DNA of 60,172 nucleotides from an uncultured Gammaproteobacteria bacterium (GTDB lineage: Bacteria > Pseudomonadota > Gammaproteobacteria > Steroidobacterales > Woeseiaceae): contig CALKYK010000517.1 in assembly GCA_938003715.1 (NCBI GenBank), positions 1 through 60,172 on the forward strand, given 5' to 3'. The notes beneath the pieces are model-generated. The model was not told where the DNA came from. It searched no databases and saw only the letters and a list, made by a program, of their open reading frames with translations. Shown here piece after piece: positions 43,178 through 51,285 of this stretch. Both the position numbers and the translations under genes were made by a program. Every line of letters starts with the position of its first letter. The stretch's first letter is position 1.

Positions 43178-44722
43178 ATGGCGCGACGTTCCGGCGGACG
43201 GCAGGCACGTCATGCCCTGCGCAGCGCCCCGCTCAGCGAGGAGATCAAGCCGGTACACCCCGGCGAACGGGGCGGCCGCTACCGGCCGCTGACCGACGGC
43301 GACATCGCCGCGATCGACGCCAACGTGTTTCGCATCCTGGGAGAGGTCGGCTTCAACGACGCGACGCCGCATTGCATTGAGACCTGCACCGCCGCCGGCG
43401 CCGTGCTCGGCGACGACGGCAGGCTGCGCATGCCGCGCGCGATCGTCGAGAAGGCAATCGCGACCGCGGATCACAACCTCACGTTATACGCGCAGGATCC
43501 GAAGTACGACCTCGACCTGTCCGGTTCACGCGTGCACTTCTCGACGGCGGGCGCGGCCGTCATGATCGCCGACACCGCGACGAACTCGTACCGCGAATCG
43601 ACCGCGAAGGACCTGTACGAGATGGCGCGCATCGCGAGCGCCTGCGAACACATCCACATGTTCCAGCGCACCTGCGTTTTGCGCGACATCGAAGACAACT
43701 ACGAGATGGACCTCAACACGACCTACTGCTGCGTCGCCGGCACGACGAAGCACGTCGGTGCGAGCTGGACGCATTACACGCACCTCGAGAAGACGCTGGA
43801 AATGCTGCACGTGATCGCCGGCGGTGAAGACGCCTGGCGGGCACGCCCGTTCGTCAGCCAGTCGAACTGCTTCGTCGTGCCGCCAATGAAGTTCGCGCAG
43901 GACGCGCTCGAGTGCCTGCGCGTGGCGGTCGAAGGCGGCATGCCGGTACTGCTGTTGTCCGCGGGCCAGGCGGGTGCCACGACGCCCGCATGCCTGGCCG
44001 GCACCGTGTCGCAGGCCTGGGCGGAATGCCTGGGCGGACTCGTCTACGTGCAGGCGATCAAGCCCGGCGCGCCGGCGATACTCGGCGCCTGGCCGTTCGT
44101 CTCGGATTTACGCACCGGCGCGATGAGCGGTGGCTCGCCCGAGCAGGGGCTGATCTCGTCCGCCTGCGCGCAGATGGGCCTGCACTACGACCTGCCGTTC
44201 GGCACCGCTTGCGGCATGACCGATTCCAAGATGCCCGACTACCAGGCCGGCGCGGAACGCGCGCTGACGCTGGTCGGCCCCGCGCTGGCCGGCGCCAACC
44301 TGATCTACGAGTCGGCGGGCATGTACGCGAGCCTGCTCGGCACCTGCCCGGAAAGCCTGCTGATGGACAACGACGTGCTCGGCGCGACGCTCCGGATGAC
44401 GCGCGGCATCGAGGTGAACGAGGAAACGCTCAGCTTCGACAACATCAAGGAAGTGTGCGAACGGGGCGAAGGGCATTACCTGGGATCGGACCGCACGCTG
44501 AAAGTGATGCAGAGCGAGTACATCTACCCCGAGTTCAGCGACCGCACCAGCCCCACCGTCTGGGCCGACGCCGGCAAGCCCGTGATGCTCGAGCTTGCCA
44601 AGCTGAAACGCGACGAGTTACTCGCAGCACCGCACCCGAAACACATCAGCGACGAAGTCGACGCCGAGGTGCGCAAGCGATTCCCGATCCGCCTGGCGGC
44701 GGAGGCCGCAGGGCGAAGTTAG
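43178..44722 (+). CDS. Trimethylamine methyltransferase (MttB)-superfamily protein without pyrrolysine
   Basis: 514 residues from ATG 43178, with CAGGGGG 8 bases upstream; a GTG-free longer reading to 43079 adds 33 non-conserved residues. The protein follows the MttB TIM-barrel family (NCFVVPPMKFAQDALECL, SGGSPEQGLISSACAQMG, YESAGMYASLLGTCPESLLM). There is no in-frame TAG, so it belongs to the non-pyrrolysine branch that includes glycine-betaine and proline-betaine methyltransferases feeding a corrinoid protein. No corrinoid protein gene is visible. Its position near the carnitine/betaine genes, across the RHS island, supports a methylated-amine substrate (inference). Confidence 0.9.
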   Translation: MARRSGGRQARHALRSAPLSEEIKPVHPGERGGRYRPLTDGDIAAIDANVFRILGEVGFNDATPHCIETCTAAGAVLGDDGRLRMPRAIVEKAIATADHNLTLYAQDPKYDLDLSGSRVHFSTAGAAVMIADTATNSYRESTAKDLYEMARIASACEHIHMFQRTCVLRDIEDNYEMDLNTTYCCVAGTTKHVGASWTHYTHLEKTLEMLHVIAGGEDAWRARPFVSQSNCFVVPPMKFAQDALECLRVAVEGGMPVLLLSAGQAGATTPACLAGTVSQAWAECLGGLVYVQAIKPGAPAILGAWPFVSDLRTGAMSGGSPEQGLISSACAQMGLHYDLPFGTACGMTDSKMPDYQAGAERALTLVGPALAGANLIYESAGMYASLLGTCPESLLMDNDVLGATLRMTRGIEVNEETLSFDNIKEVCERGEGHYLGSDRTLKVMQSEYIYPEFSDRTSPTVWADAGKPVMLELAKLKRDELLAAPHPKHISDEVDAEVRKRFPIRLAAEAAGRS

Positions 44723-44777
44723 GCAGTCGCCCGCATTCCTATCCCCTCGTGATTGCGCGCCCTCGTCCCCACCCCCT

Positions 44778-44854
44778 GTCATTGCGAGCGAAGCGAAGCA
44801 ATCCACAAACGCCGCATGGTTTGCCGCGTCGGCCTTCGGCCTCCTCGCAATGAC
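44778..44854. repeat. REP-like palindromic element, copy 1
   Basis: The element starts GTCATTGCGAG (44778-44788) and ends with the reverse complement CTCGCAATGAC (44844-44854). Inside lie GAAGCAATCCA (left arm) and the small hairpin GGCCTTCGGCC. The last 28 bases (44827-44854) are identical, in the same orientation, to 51250-51277. This repeat type is common between genes in Proteobacteria. It lies just outside the MttB gene, on the left border of the RHS island. Confidence 0.85.
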
Positions 44855-45325
44855 CGGATCGCTTGGCCGACGACACGCCGTCACGCGCCGACCGATTCAA
44901 TTGCGACCGTACGTACTCGATATACCCGAATTTGAAAGTCGACTTTTTGCGCAAATAGGCTGGATTCAGTTTTCCAGGCACAAAAAATTGGCCAAAAGGT
45001 CTGTCACTATTGAGACGAAAGTGACAAAAAAATGTCGATTCTTCGGAGAGAAATCGACATGTTGAATCTGATCGGCAACAGATCACTTTAGTCACATTCC
45101 GCTGCGAACGAAAATTCGCATTCGGATTCATGTTTCCGAGATCCGATAAACAGACAGTTACTCCGCAGTCGCTGGAAAGCATCTTAAGTTTTGGTTATCG
45201 GTTCGCGCGAATCGGACCGTAAAAAAACTGGAACGATTTGCCCAACTTGAATCTGTGCTTTCTTGACCAGACAAAGCCAATCGACTACCCCTGTCCATAG
45301 TCACATATGCGATTGGGTTATATCG
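44855..45325. other. AT-rich intergenic region ahead of the RHS gene
   Basis: Nearly 500 bases without a convincing gene between the REP-like element and the RHS start. Base composition falls noticeably from about 44930 (runs such as AAAAAATTGG and GACAAAAAAA), unlike the surrounding high-GC DNA. It contains two adjacent hairpins at 45002-45060 (listed separately). Short open readings on the minus strand here have no recognisable content. It probably holds the RHS promoter, but no clear -35/-10 pair stands out. Confidence 0.5.
45002..45060. repeat. Two adjacent inverted repeats upstream of the RHS gene
   Basis: TGTCACT (45002-45008) pairs with AGTGACA (45020-45026); a run of A follows. Then ATGTCGATT (45032-45040) pairs with AATCGACAT (45052-45060) with an 11-base loop. 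Both are perfect. Two stems in a row within 60 bases of AT-rich DNA could be operators, a leader structure or the end of a lost gene's terminator. Confidence 0.6.
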
Positions 45326-47200
45326 ATGGACAGAACAAGTTGGGGCTGGCCGTTTGCTGACCGGAGTCGAGCGTCGGACATCGGCTCGCAAAAGAAGCGA
45401 TTTCAAAATCGACTTTCGTTTTTCCTTTCCGCGCTGATTTTGCCGGGCGTTACGTTCGGTCAAAGCAGCGTCGGCATCGAATACGATCACCTGACCCGCC
45501 AGGGCGTCGATGAACGCCTGCAGTCGGACGGTGCAGACCTGCTGGGCGACCAGATCGACCTCAATACTGGGTCCGTCGTCTTCTCGCACACCGACGTATC
45601 CATTCCCGGAAACTTCGATCTCGAGGTGGCGATTCGACGCACGCGGTCGCTGGGAGAGCGGTACGTCAATGACCACGATTTTGCGGACTGGGAATTGCTG
45701 GTCCCGCGTATTACGACAATCGTCGCGCAGCCGAGGTTCAGCGGCAATCTCGAACCGGCGGACTGGAAGACGAATAACGACCGATGCAATTCGGTCAACG
45801 TACTGGGCCCTGTCACAATCTCCGAAGACCCCTACTGGGTGCCTAATATCTTCGATCCTCGTGAAGACACGCCGGACATGTATATCGTCGAGGATTACGA
45901 GTACTCCAACGGCGTTCTCCTTGAGATTCCCGGGCAGGGATCGCGCCAGATACTCGACATCGGCCCGCAAAACCAGTGGCCCGACGACCCGGGCAATCCG
46001 ACGACGAAGGTTACAACGGACAACTGGTATTTCACGTGTATCGACGAAACCGACCCCGAGGCACCCACGGCGGGTGGTGAAGGATTTGTCGGGACTGCTC
46101 CGAACGGAGACAAATTCACGTTCAACAAACTGATCTACCGAACGACGCCGAAGATGAACGTGGCCAACACGTATCTCGAGCGAAGCACGGCAATCATGCT
46201 CGCGACGAAGGTCGTGGATGTCGATGGCAATGAGGTTACCTATTCGTATCTAGCGAACGGCAGCCTCGACAGCATCGCCTCGAGCGACGGCCGAACAATC
46301 GATGTCGAGTACACGAATGGCCTGATCAGCAAAGTCATCGCAAACCAGGGCTCTCCCGACGAACGCGAATGGGACTACGCGTACAACAGCGGGCCCAGTA
46401 TCGCAACGACTCTGCAGACGGTGACGTTGCCCGATTCCCGCCAATGGACATTCGACCTGAATCAAATGGACGTTATGGCGGACCCGAAATACGACTGCAC
46501 CAAGGCTCCGTATACGGTTTCATTGACGCATCCAAACGGTGCCACAGGCAGTTTCACCTTTTCCGAGACACGCCACCTCAAAGGCAACACCAACGGCAAG
46601 GATGCAACTTCGCTAAGTTGCTTGGGCGGCCCCAAGATCGAGCAGCCTTACTTCGATGCCATGTCGCTCACGCAAAAGACACTTTCAGGCACGAACTATC
46701 CCGATGCAACCTGGACGTACACCTATTCCGGCTATACCGGCGGCACCGTACCGAGCATCAAGTGGACGGAAATGATCGATCCGCTGGGCCACAAGACCCG
46801 CCAGGAGTTCGATCGCGGATCGAGTTTCGAAGGCATGATGCTGAAGAACGAGCGCTTCGAAACCTCGGGCAGTGGCAGCCCATCGCAAACAATAGACCAG
46901 ACGTACCTGATCGAAAGCAGCGTCGGCTCGACCTTTTTGCAGAACACGAACCAGGACAAGCTGCACAAGCCCCGTCGCGAGGATACGACCACGAACACCC
47001 GCGGCACCGATGTGCACACCACGGTGATCGAGTACAACACGACGCAGTCCTCGACCGATTACAGCCATGGCTTTCCGACGAAGATTACGCGGTCAAACAA
47101 TTACTCGGGCATGCCGGCACGCTACGTGGACCGCACCTACGCCCACGATCGCGACGACTGGGTACTCGGACTGGTCGCTACCCTGAGTCGCAACGGGTAA
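45326..47200 (+). CDS. RHS-repeat protein, N-terminal part (cut by an in-frame TAA)
   Basis: 624 residues from ATG 45326. Residues about 24-47 look like a Sec signal (KKRFQNRLSFFLSALILPGVTFG), so the protein is probably exported by Sec rather than loaded onto a T6SS. The rest is the beginning of an RHS/YD beta-cocoon (LNTGSVVFSHTDVSIPGNFDL, VVDVDGNEVTYSYLANG, NGLISKVIANQG). It stops at TAA 47198-47200, but the same frame continues into the second part with clear RHS sequence (CTT TTC GAT ACG... reads LFDTLVYDSVGHLTEH). The two parts were one gene of about 1630 codons. Confidence 0.85.
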   Translation: MDRTSWGWPFADRSRASDIGSQKKRFQNRLSFFLSALILPGVTFGQSSVGIEYDHLTRQGVDERLQSDGADLLGDQIDLNTGSVVFSHTDVSIPGNFDLEVAIRRTRSLGERYVNDHDFADWELLVPRITTIVAQPRFSGNLEPADWKTNNDRCNSVNVLGPVTISEDPYWVPNIFDPREDTPDMYIVEDYEYSNGVLLEIPGQGSRQILDIGPQNQWPDDPGNPTTKVTTDNWYFTCIDETDPEAPTAGGEGFVGTAPNGDKFTFNKLIYRTTPKMNVANTYLERSTAIMLATKVVDVDGNEVTYSYLANGSLDSIASSDGRTIDVEYTNGLISKVIANQGSPDEREWDYAYNSGPSIATTLQTVTLPDSRQWTFDLNQMDVMADPKYDCTKAPYTVSLTHPNGATGSFTFSETRHLKGNTNGKDATSLSCLGGPKIEQPYFDAMSLTQKTLSGTNYPDATWTYTYSGYTGGTVPSIKWTEMIDPLGHKTRQEFDRGSSFEGMMLKNERFETSGSGSPSQTIDQTYLIESSVGSTFLQNTNQDKLHKPRREDTTTNTRGTDVHTTVIEYNTTQSSTDYSHGFPTKITRSNNYSGMPARYVDRTYAHDRDDWVLGLVATLSRNG

Positions 47201-47287
47201 CTTTTCGATACGCTCGTCTACGATTCCGTCGGACACCTTACCGAGCATCACCGCTTCGGCAGCCTTTTCCGCAAGGCCGGTTACCAT

Positions 47288-50212
47288 GTGACAAGCGGCC
47301 AGAAGGGCGCACTCGCCTGGGTCGAGGATGCGCTTGCGATGCCACGGCGCATCAGCTTCGACAACTACAAACGCGGCCTGCCCGAGCTCATCACCCGCGC
47401 GGACCAATCGACACTGTCGCGCGTCGTCGACGACAACGGCTGGGTCACTTCCGAAACCGACGGCAACGGCGTCACCGTTACCTACGACTACACCGACGCA
47501 GGCTGGCTCAAGACCATCGACCGGCCGAGCGTGCCGGACGCCTGGTCCGATACGACGATCACGTATTCGTCGCTCGGCAACGGAATCGTGCAAACGTCCA
47601 CCCGCGGTACAACCAAGGTAACGACATCGTATGACAGCCTGGCCCGGCCATATCTCGTCAAAACGGAGCCGACGAACGGCGACGGTACGACCAGCTATGT
47701 CGCCACTGACTATGACGCGCTCAGCCAGGTAATCTTTACTTCGTTTCCTGTCGAGTCGCTGCCGCCTCCTCCCACTCCGCTTGACGGAACGTTCACAACC
47801 TACGATTCCCTGGGACGAAAGCTGGTCGAAACAGAAAACGTGGCTCCAAATGCGACCACAAGTTACGTTTACGAAGCCAACCATCGAACAAAGGTAACGG
47901 ATCCCGAGAACAGGATCACATATCACGACTTCCACGCGTTCGGCGACCCCGACGATGCCGAGCTGCATCACATCTACCAGCCGCACAACGGGTCGGCCAT
48001 CAGCACCTGGATGTACCGCAACGATTACGGGCAGACCACGCGCATCCGGCAGCACGGCTTCCATGGCACCGAAGAGCTGGACTATTCGCACTACTTCTAC
48101 ATGGATGCGCAGGAGCGAGTCTGCCGCATGTCGACGCCTGAAGGCGGGCACACCGTTTACCAGTACAACGCCGCCTACGAGATGATCGCCTATGCCAAGG
48201 GTGTCGACGGCAGTACGACGAGCTGCGTAACGCCTGCCGGAAGCAGCAGAGTCGCGCTGGAATACGACGACCTGGGCCGGCTCGAAAAAACGCTGTTCGA
48301 CGACGCCGATACGCCGGACATCATCCGGTCGTATGACGGCAACGGAAATCTCCTGACCGTCGATCGGGACGCTGCCAGCCCGGCGAACGACGTCGAGTTG
48401 ACATATACGTACGACTCGGCGAACAACATCAGGAGTGAAGAACTGGTAATCGATGGCCGCACGTACACGCTGGGCTACGACTACCACTCGGACGGGCATC
48501 TTGAGCAGCGCACCTATCCCGGTAATGTCGTCATCGACTACACGCTCAACGGGCTCGGCCAGCCGAAGACCGTCCAGAACGGCAGCACCGTGTATGTCAG
48601 CAATGCCGTGTACCACGCCAACGGCAGCCTGGAATCGGCGACCTACGGCAACGGCCATTCCCTGATCAACACCTGGACGCCACGGCAGCAGCTCGACCGC
48701 AACTACATTCACGACGGCGGTACGAACGTCGCCGTCGATCTCGACTACGGCTACAACGCCCGCGGCCAGGTCACAAGCATCACCGACGGTGTGGATGCCG
48801 GCAACAATCGCGTCTACGGCTACGATGACGTCGGGCGCCTGGAGACGGCCAGCGGCCCCTGGGGCAGCGGCAGCTTCGACATCGACCCGCTCGGCAACAT
48901 CCGCTCCAAGACCCTCGGTTCGGTCACGGATACGATCAGCTACGATGCGATCACCAACCGCGCCTCATCGCATACCCGCAGCGGCCAGTCGGCGAGGACC
49001 ATCCAGTACAACGAGACGCTCGATCGCGGCAACGTCACCGATCTCGGCGGCATGGCCTTTTCCTACGACTATTCCGACCAGCCGGTGGCACAGACCGGCA
49101 GCGTAGCCGCGGACTATCGCTACGACGGCAACAGGCGCCGCGCCTACCAGGACCTCGACGGCAAGGAGATCTACTCCTTCTACGATGCCGCGGGCGCGCT
49201 GGTGCACCGGGACGACGATACCGCCGGTGAGGCGACGAATTACATCGCCGCGGCCGGCACGGTCCTCCGGCTGGAAGACGCCGGCACCGGCTATGCGATT
49301 GGGGAGTACACCTTCTCCGATCACCTCGGCTCGCCGCTAGCGGCGACCGGGTCCACCGCACCCGTCACCTGGCGGGAACGCTACAAGCCGTTCGGCGAAA
49401 AGATCACCGACCCGGCAGAGAATCGCGACGAGCCGGGATTCACGAGCCATGTGCAGGACGATGCTACCGGCCTCACCTACATGCAGGCGCGGTTCTACGA
49501 CCCGATGCTGGGACGGTTTTTGAGTATTGATCCGGTTGGCTTTTCACCAGAGAAGCCGTATATGTTTAATCGTTACTCATATGTAGGCAATGATCCTATA
49601 AATTTAGTCGATCCTTTTGGCATGTATGGCTCCTGCGCCGAATTTCGGGATGCTGGCAACACTCAACAGTCTTGTGCCGAAATTGAAGGAATTACGGGTG
49701 TTCCGTTTGATGACGAGCGTGAGCTTGCGCAGGCAGCCGGCAATGCACTGAATGCGCTGTCAGCCGCTGACAAGAATGAATGGGGAATCGCGTTTTCCAG
49801 AAACGAAGACGGTAACTTGACAGCATCGGTGGCTATCAGTGGTTCGTTAGATCCTGATGGAATTGCTTCGGGTGATCCCGCCGGAATTACGATGTCCACG
49901 CTGCTAGACGGAGTCGATAATCCTGTCGGAGACGGCCATACTCATGGCCTCCAAGCCGCCGAGCAATTGCAAGTAGAAAGCCCCGATGATATTAGACTTG
50001 CTCACCAAAAAGCCTATAACGGGCGGCGAAAAGGTGGCGATGGCAAGTTTAACTCCTACGTATATACTGCATCAGGACGGGCTCACCTCATCCGAGGTGA
50101 TTCTTTTCGCCATCCTTTTTCACGAAATCCAACCTCGACCGACATATACCGAGCCACAGATCCATCTGTTGTCCAGCGAGACGTTTTTCGGGTGAGTAGA
50201 ATATTGCCGTAA
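47288..50212 (+). CDS. RHS-repeat protein, C-terminal part with polymorphic toxin-like tip
   Basis: Same frame as the preceding part; coding sense resumes directly after the stop at 47201, and GTG 47288 is only the first possible start. YD repeats are plentiful (YDYTDAGWLKTID, YDSLGRKLVETE, YGYDDVGRLETA). The RHS core ends with the conserved YMQARFYDPMLGRFLSIDPV and NDPINLVDPFGMYG at about 49480-49630. The roughly 195-residue tip after it is AT-richer and carries GDGHTHG...SPDDIRLAH...NSYVYTASG, resembling DUF4329 (JAB/deubiquitinase-like) tips. Without a new start the tip would not be exported. A small lipoprotein gene follows. Confidence 0.85.
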   Translation: MTSGQKGALAWVEDALAMPRRISFDNYKRGLPELITRADQSTLSRVVDDNGWVTSETDGNGVTVTYDYTDAGWLKTIDRPSVPDAWSDTTITYSSLGNGIVQTSTRGTTKVTTSYDSLARPYLVKTEPTNGDGTTSYVATDYDALSQVIFTSFPVESLPPPPTPLDGTFTTYDSLGRKLVETENVAPNATTSYVYEANHRTKVTDPENRITYHDFHAFGDPDDAELHHIYQPHNGSAISTWMYRNDYGQTTRIRQHGFHGTEELDYSHYFYMDAQERVCRMSTPEGGHTVYQYNAAYEMIAYAKGVDGSTTSCVTPAGSSRVALEYDDLGRLEKTLFDDADTPDIIRSYDGNGNLLTVDRDAASPANDVELTYTYDSANNIRSEELVIDGRTYTLGYDYHSDGHLEQRTYPGNVVIDYTLNGLGQPKTVQNGSTVYVSNAVYHANGSLESATYGNGHSLINTWTPRQQLDRNYIHDGGTNVAVDLDYGYNARGQVTSITDGVDAGNNRVYGYDDVGRLETASGPWGSGSFDIDPLGNIRSKTLGSVTDTISYDAITNRASSHTRSGQSARTIQYNETLDRGNVTDLGGMAFSYDYSDQPVAQTGSVAADYRYDGNRRRAYQDLDGKEIYSFYDAAGALVHRDDDTAGEATNYIAAAGTVLRLEDAGTGYAIGEYTFSDHLGSPLAATGSTAPVTWRERYKPFGEKITDPAENRDEPGFTSHVQDDATGLTYMQARFYDPMLGRFLSIDPVGFSPEKPYMFNRYSYVGNDPINLVDPFGMYGSCAEFRDAGNTQQSCAEIEGITGVPFDDERELAQAAGNALNALSAADKNEWGIAFSRNEDGNLTASVAISGSLDPDGIASGDPAGITMSTLLDGVDNPVGDGHTHGLQAAEQLQVESPDDIRLAHQKAYNGRRKGGDGKFNSYVYTASGRAHLIRGDSFRHPFSRNPTSTDIYRATDPSVVQRDVFRVSRILP

Positions 50213-50247
50213 CTGATTGCTTTTGTGCCAATGAATACAAAACGACT

Positions 50248-50706
50248 ATGTGCATAAGAAATTATTCGACTATTGCGACTATTCTGGCGCTCGCGCATTT
50301 GGCCAGCTGCGCGGAACAATCGACTGTGCAGGATAATTCCGTACCAATGGACCCGGATAAATTTTTCACGCTGGCGTGGACAGATGCAAGCTTGGAAAGT
50401 CATTCTTTGTCGTATCCGGGATACAAATGGTGCTGCACCATTTTTTCTGACGAACACCGTGCCGTTAAATCTGTGGTTGCCCACATGGTAGTCAATGGTC
50501 TGGGCAATCTCGATGAGTATGGGTTCGTCGTTGGCCAAACATCATCTTTATACATAGTGGATGCAGCGCCACGATTTTTTGATTGTGGCGACTCCCCGAA
50601 CATCTGTGACGGGAGTTTTCCTTACTTCACTAAGACGTCAAAGGCGTATACCTACATTCTCGATAGGGAATCAGCTGTCGTGATCGAATACTATCCGCAG
50701 ATTTGA
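50248..50706 (+). CDS. Small lipoprotein, candidate immunity protein for the RHS tip
   Basis: 152 residues, starting 36 bases after the RHS gene. The signal ends LAHLASCAEQ, a lipobox, so it is likely envelope-anchored. The body (WTDASLESHSLSYPGYKWCCTIF, FFDCGDSPNICDGSFPYF) has several Cys and aromatic residues and matches no family I know. AT-rich codon use matches the RHS tip, not the surrounding genes. Position directly behind a polymorphic tip is where immunity genes sit; a periplasm-facing immunity lipoprotein would fit a Sec-exported toxin. Inference from position and composition. Confidence 0.6.
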   Translation: MCIRNYSTIATILALAHLASCAEQSTVQDNSVPMDPDKFFTLAWTDASLESHSLSYPGYKWCCTIFSDEHRAVKSVVAHMVVNGLGNLDEYGFVVGQTSSLYIVDAAPRFFDCGDSPNICDGSFPYFTKTSKAYTYILDRESAVVIEYYPQI

Positions 50707-50857
50707 CAAACACGCAGCGGAACCGTGGTAGTGAATGATGTGATTGAGGAACTCCGGTAGCGAGTAGTATTGAAAAGATTAGCCGGTTAGTCTCCATTTC
50801 ACGAACATGATTACGGGTCGACTAAATTACGGAATCTCTGATTTTTACAGGTGATTT

Positions 50858-51220
50858 ATGATCGAGAGATTAATCAAACTAGTAGTCTGTCACCTCATTT
50901 TCTTACTGAACACAGCGATTGCCTGCGACAAACCAATGTCAGTCACGATTCCTGACGGCAATTCGGCCATCCCTCGACAAATGGTTGCGGTTCAGGACGA
51001 GATTCGCAACTACGTGGCGGAGATGGGCGAGTATCTCGAGTGCGTCGCCACGGAGAAGAAACGCTCGCAGCGAGACATCGCGAACCTCACTTCCGAGCTT
51101 CGGCAGTTGCGGCAGGATCAGCTGGACGAGGAATACAACGCCGCCATTGACGAGATGGAGCAGGTCGTTCTGCTGCACAATCGCGAAGCGAAGAAGTTCA
51201 GGGAGAGGGACCGAACGTAG
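50858..51220 (+). CDS. Small secreted coiled-coil protein
   Basis: 120 residues. A signal peptide (about 1-22, ending TAIAC; the Cys could also be part of a lipobox, LNTAIAC is poor) is followed by a charged helix with heptad-like spacing (about 55-118: KKRSQRDIANLTSELRQLRQ). This pattern appears in small periplasmic proteins often found beside RHS genes but has no assigned function. It lies within the AT-richer island, though its second half is closer to host composition. Confidence 0.6.
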   Translation: MIERLIKLVVCHLIFLLNTAIACDKPMSVTIPDGNSAIPRQMVAVQDEIRNYVAEMGEYLECVATEKKRSQRDIANLTSELRQLRQDQLDEEYNAAIDEMEQVVLLHNREAKKFRERDRT

Positions 51221-51239
51221 GTCGAAGCAACTGTTGCGA

Positions 51240-51277
51240 TGGATTGCTTCGTCGGCCTTCGGCCTCCTCGCAATGAC
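51240..51277. repeat. REP-like palindromic element, copy 2 (partial)
   Basis: TGGATTGCTTCG at 51240-51251 is the reverse complement of the left-arm end of copy 1, and 51250-51277 repeats its last 28 bases exactly, ending CTCGCAATGAC. The first half of the longer copy is missing. It lies between the coiled-coil gene and the Rieske gene, on the right border of the RHS island, in the same orientation as copy 1. Confidence 0.82.
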
Positions 51278-51285
51278 GGGACAGA

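Noticed and set aside
44739..45182. Minus-strand 147-codon frame in the AT-rich gap
   Set aside because: Overlaps the REP-like element and hairpins, no ribosome site or recognisable content.
47093..48712. 539-codon minus-strand frame under the RHS gene
   Set aside because: Shadow of the YD repeats on the other strand; Val/Arg-rich and without motifs.
45326..50212. RHS gene as a T6SS effector
   Set aside because: No VgrG, PAAR, Hcp or adaptor gene in the window, and the protein starts with a Sec-like signal peptide.
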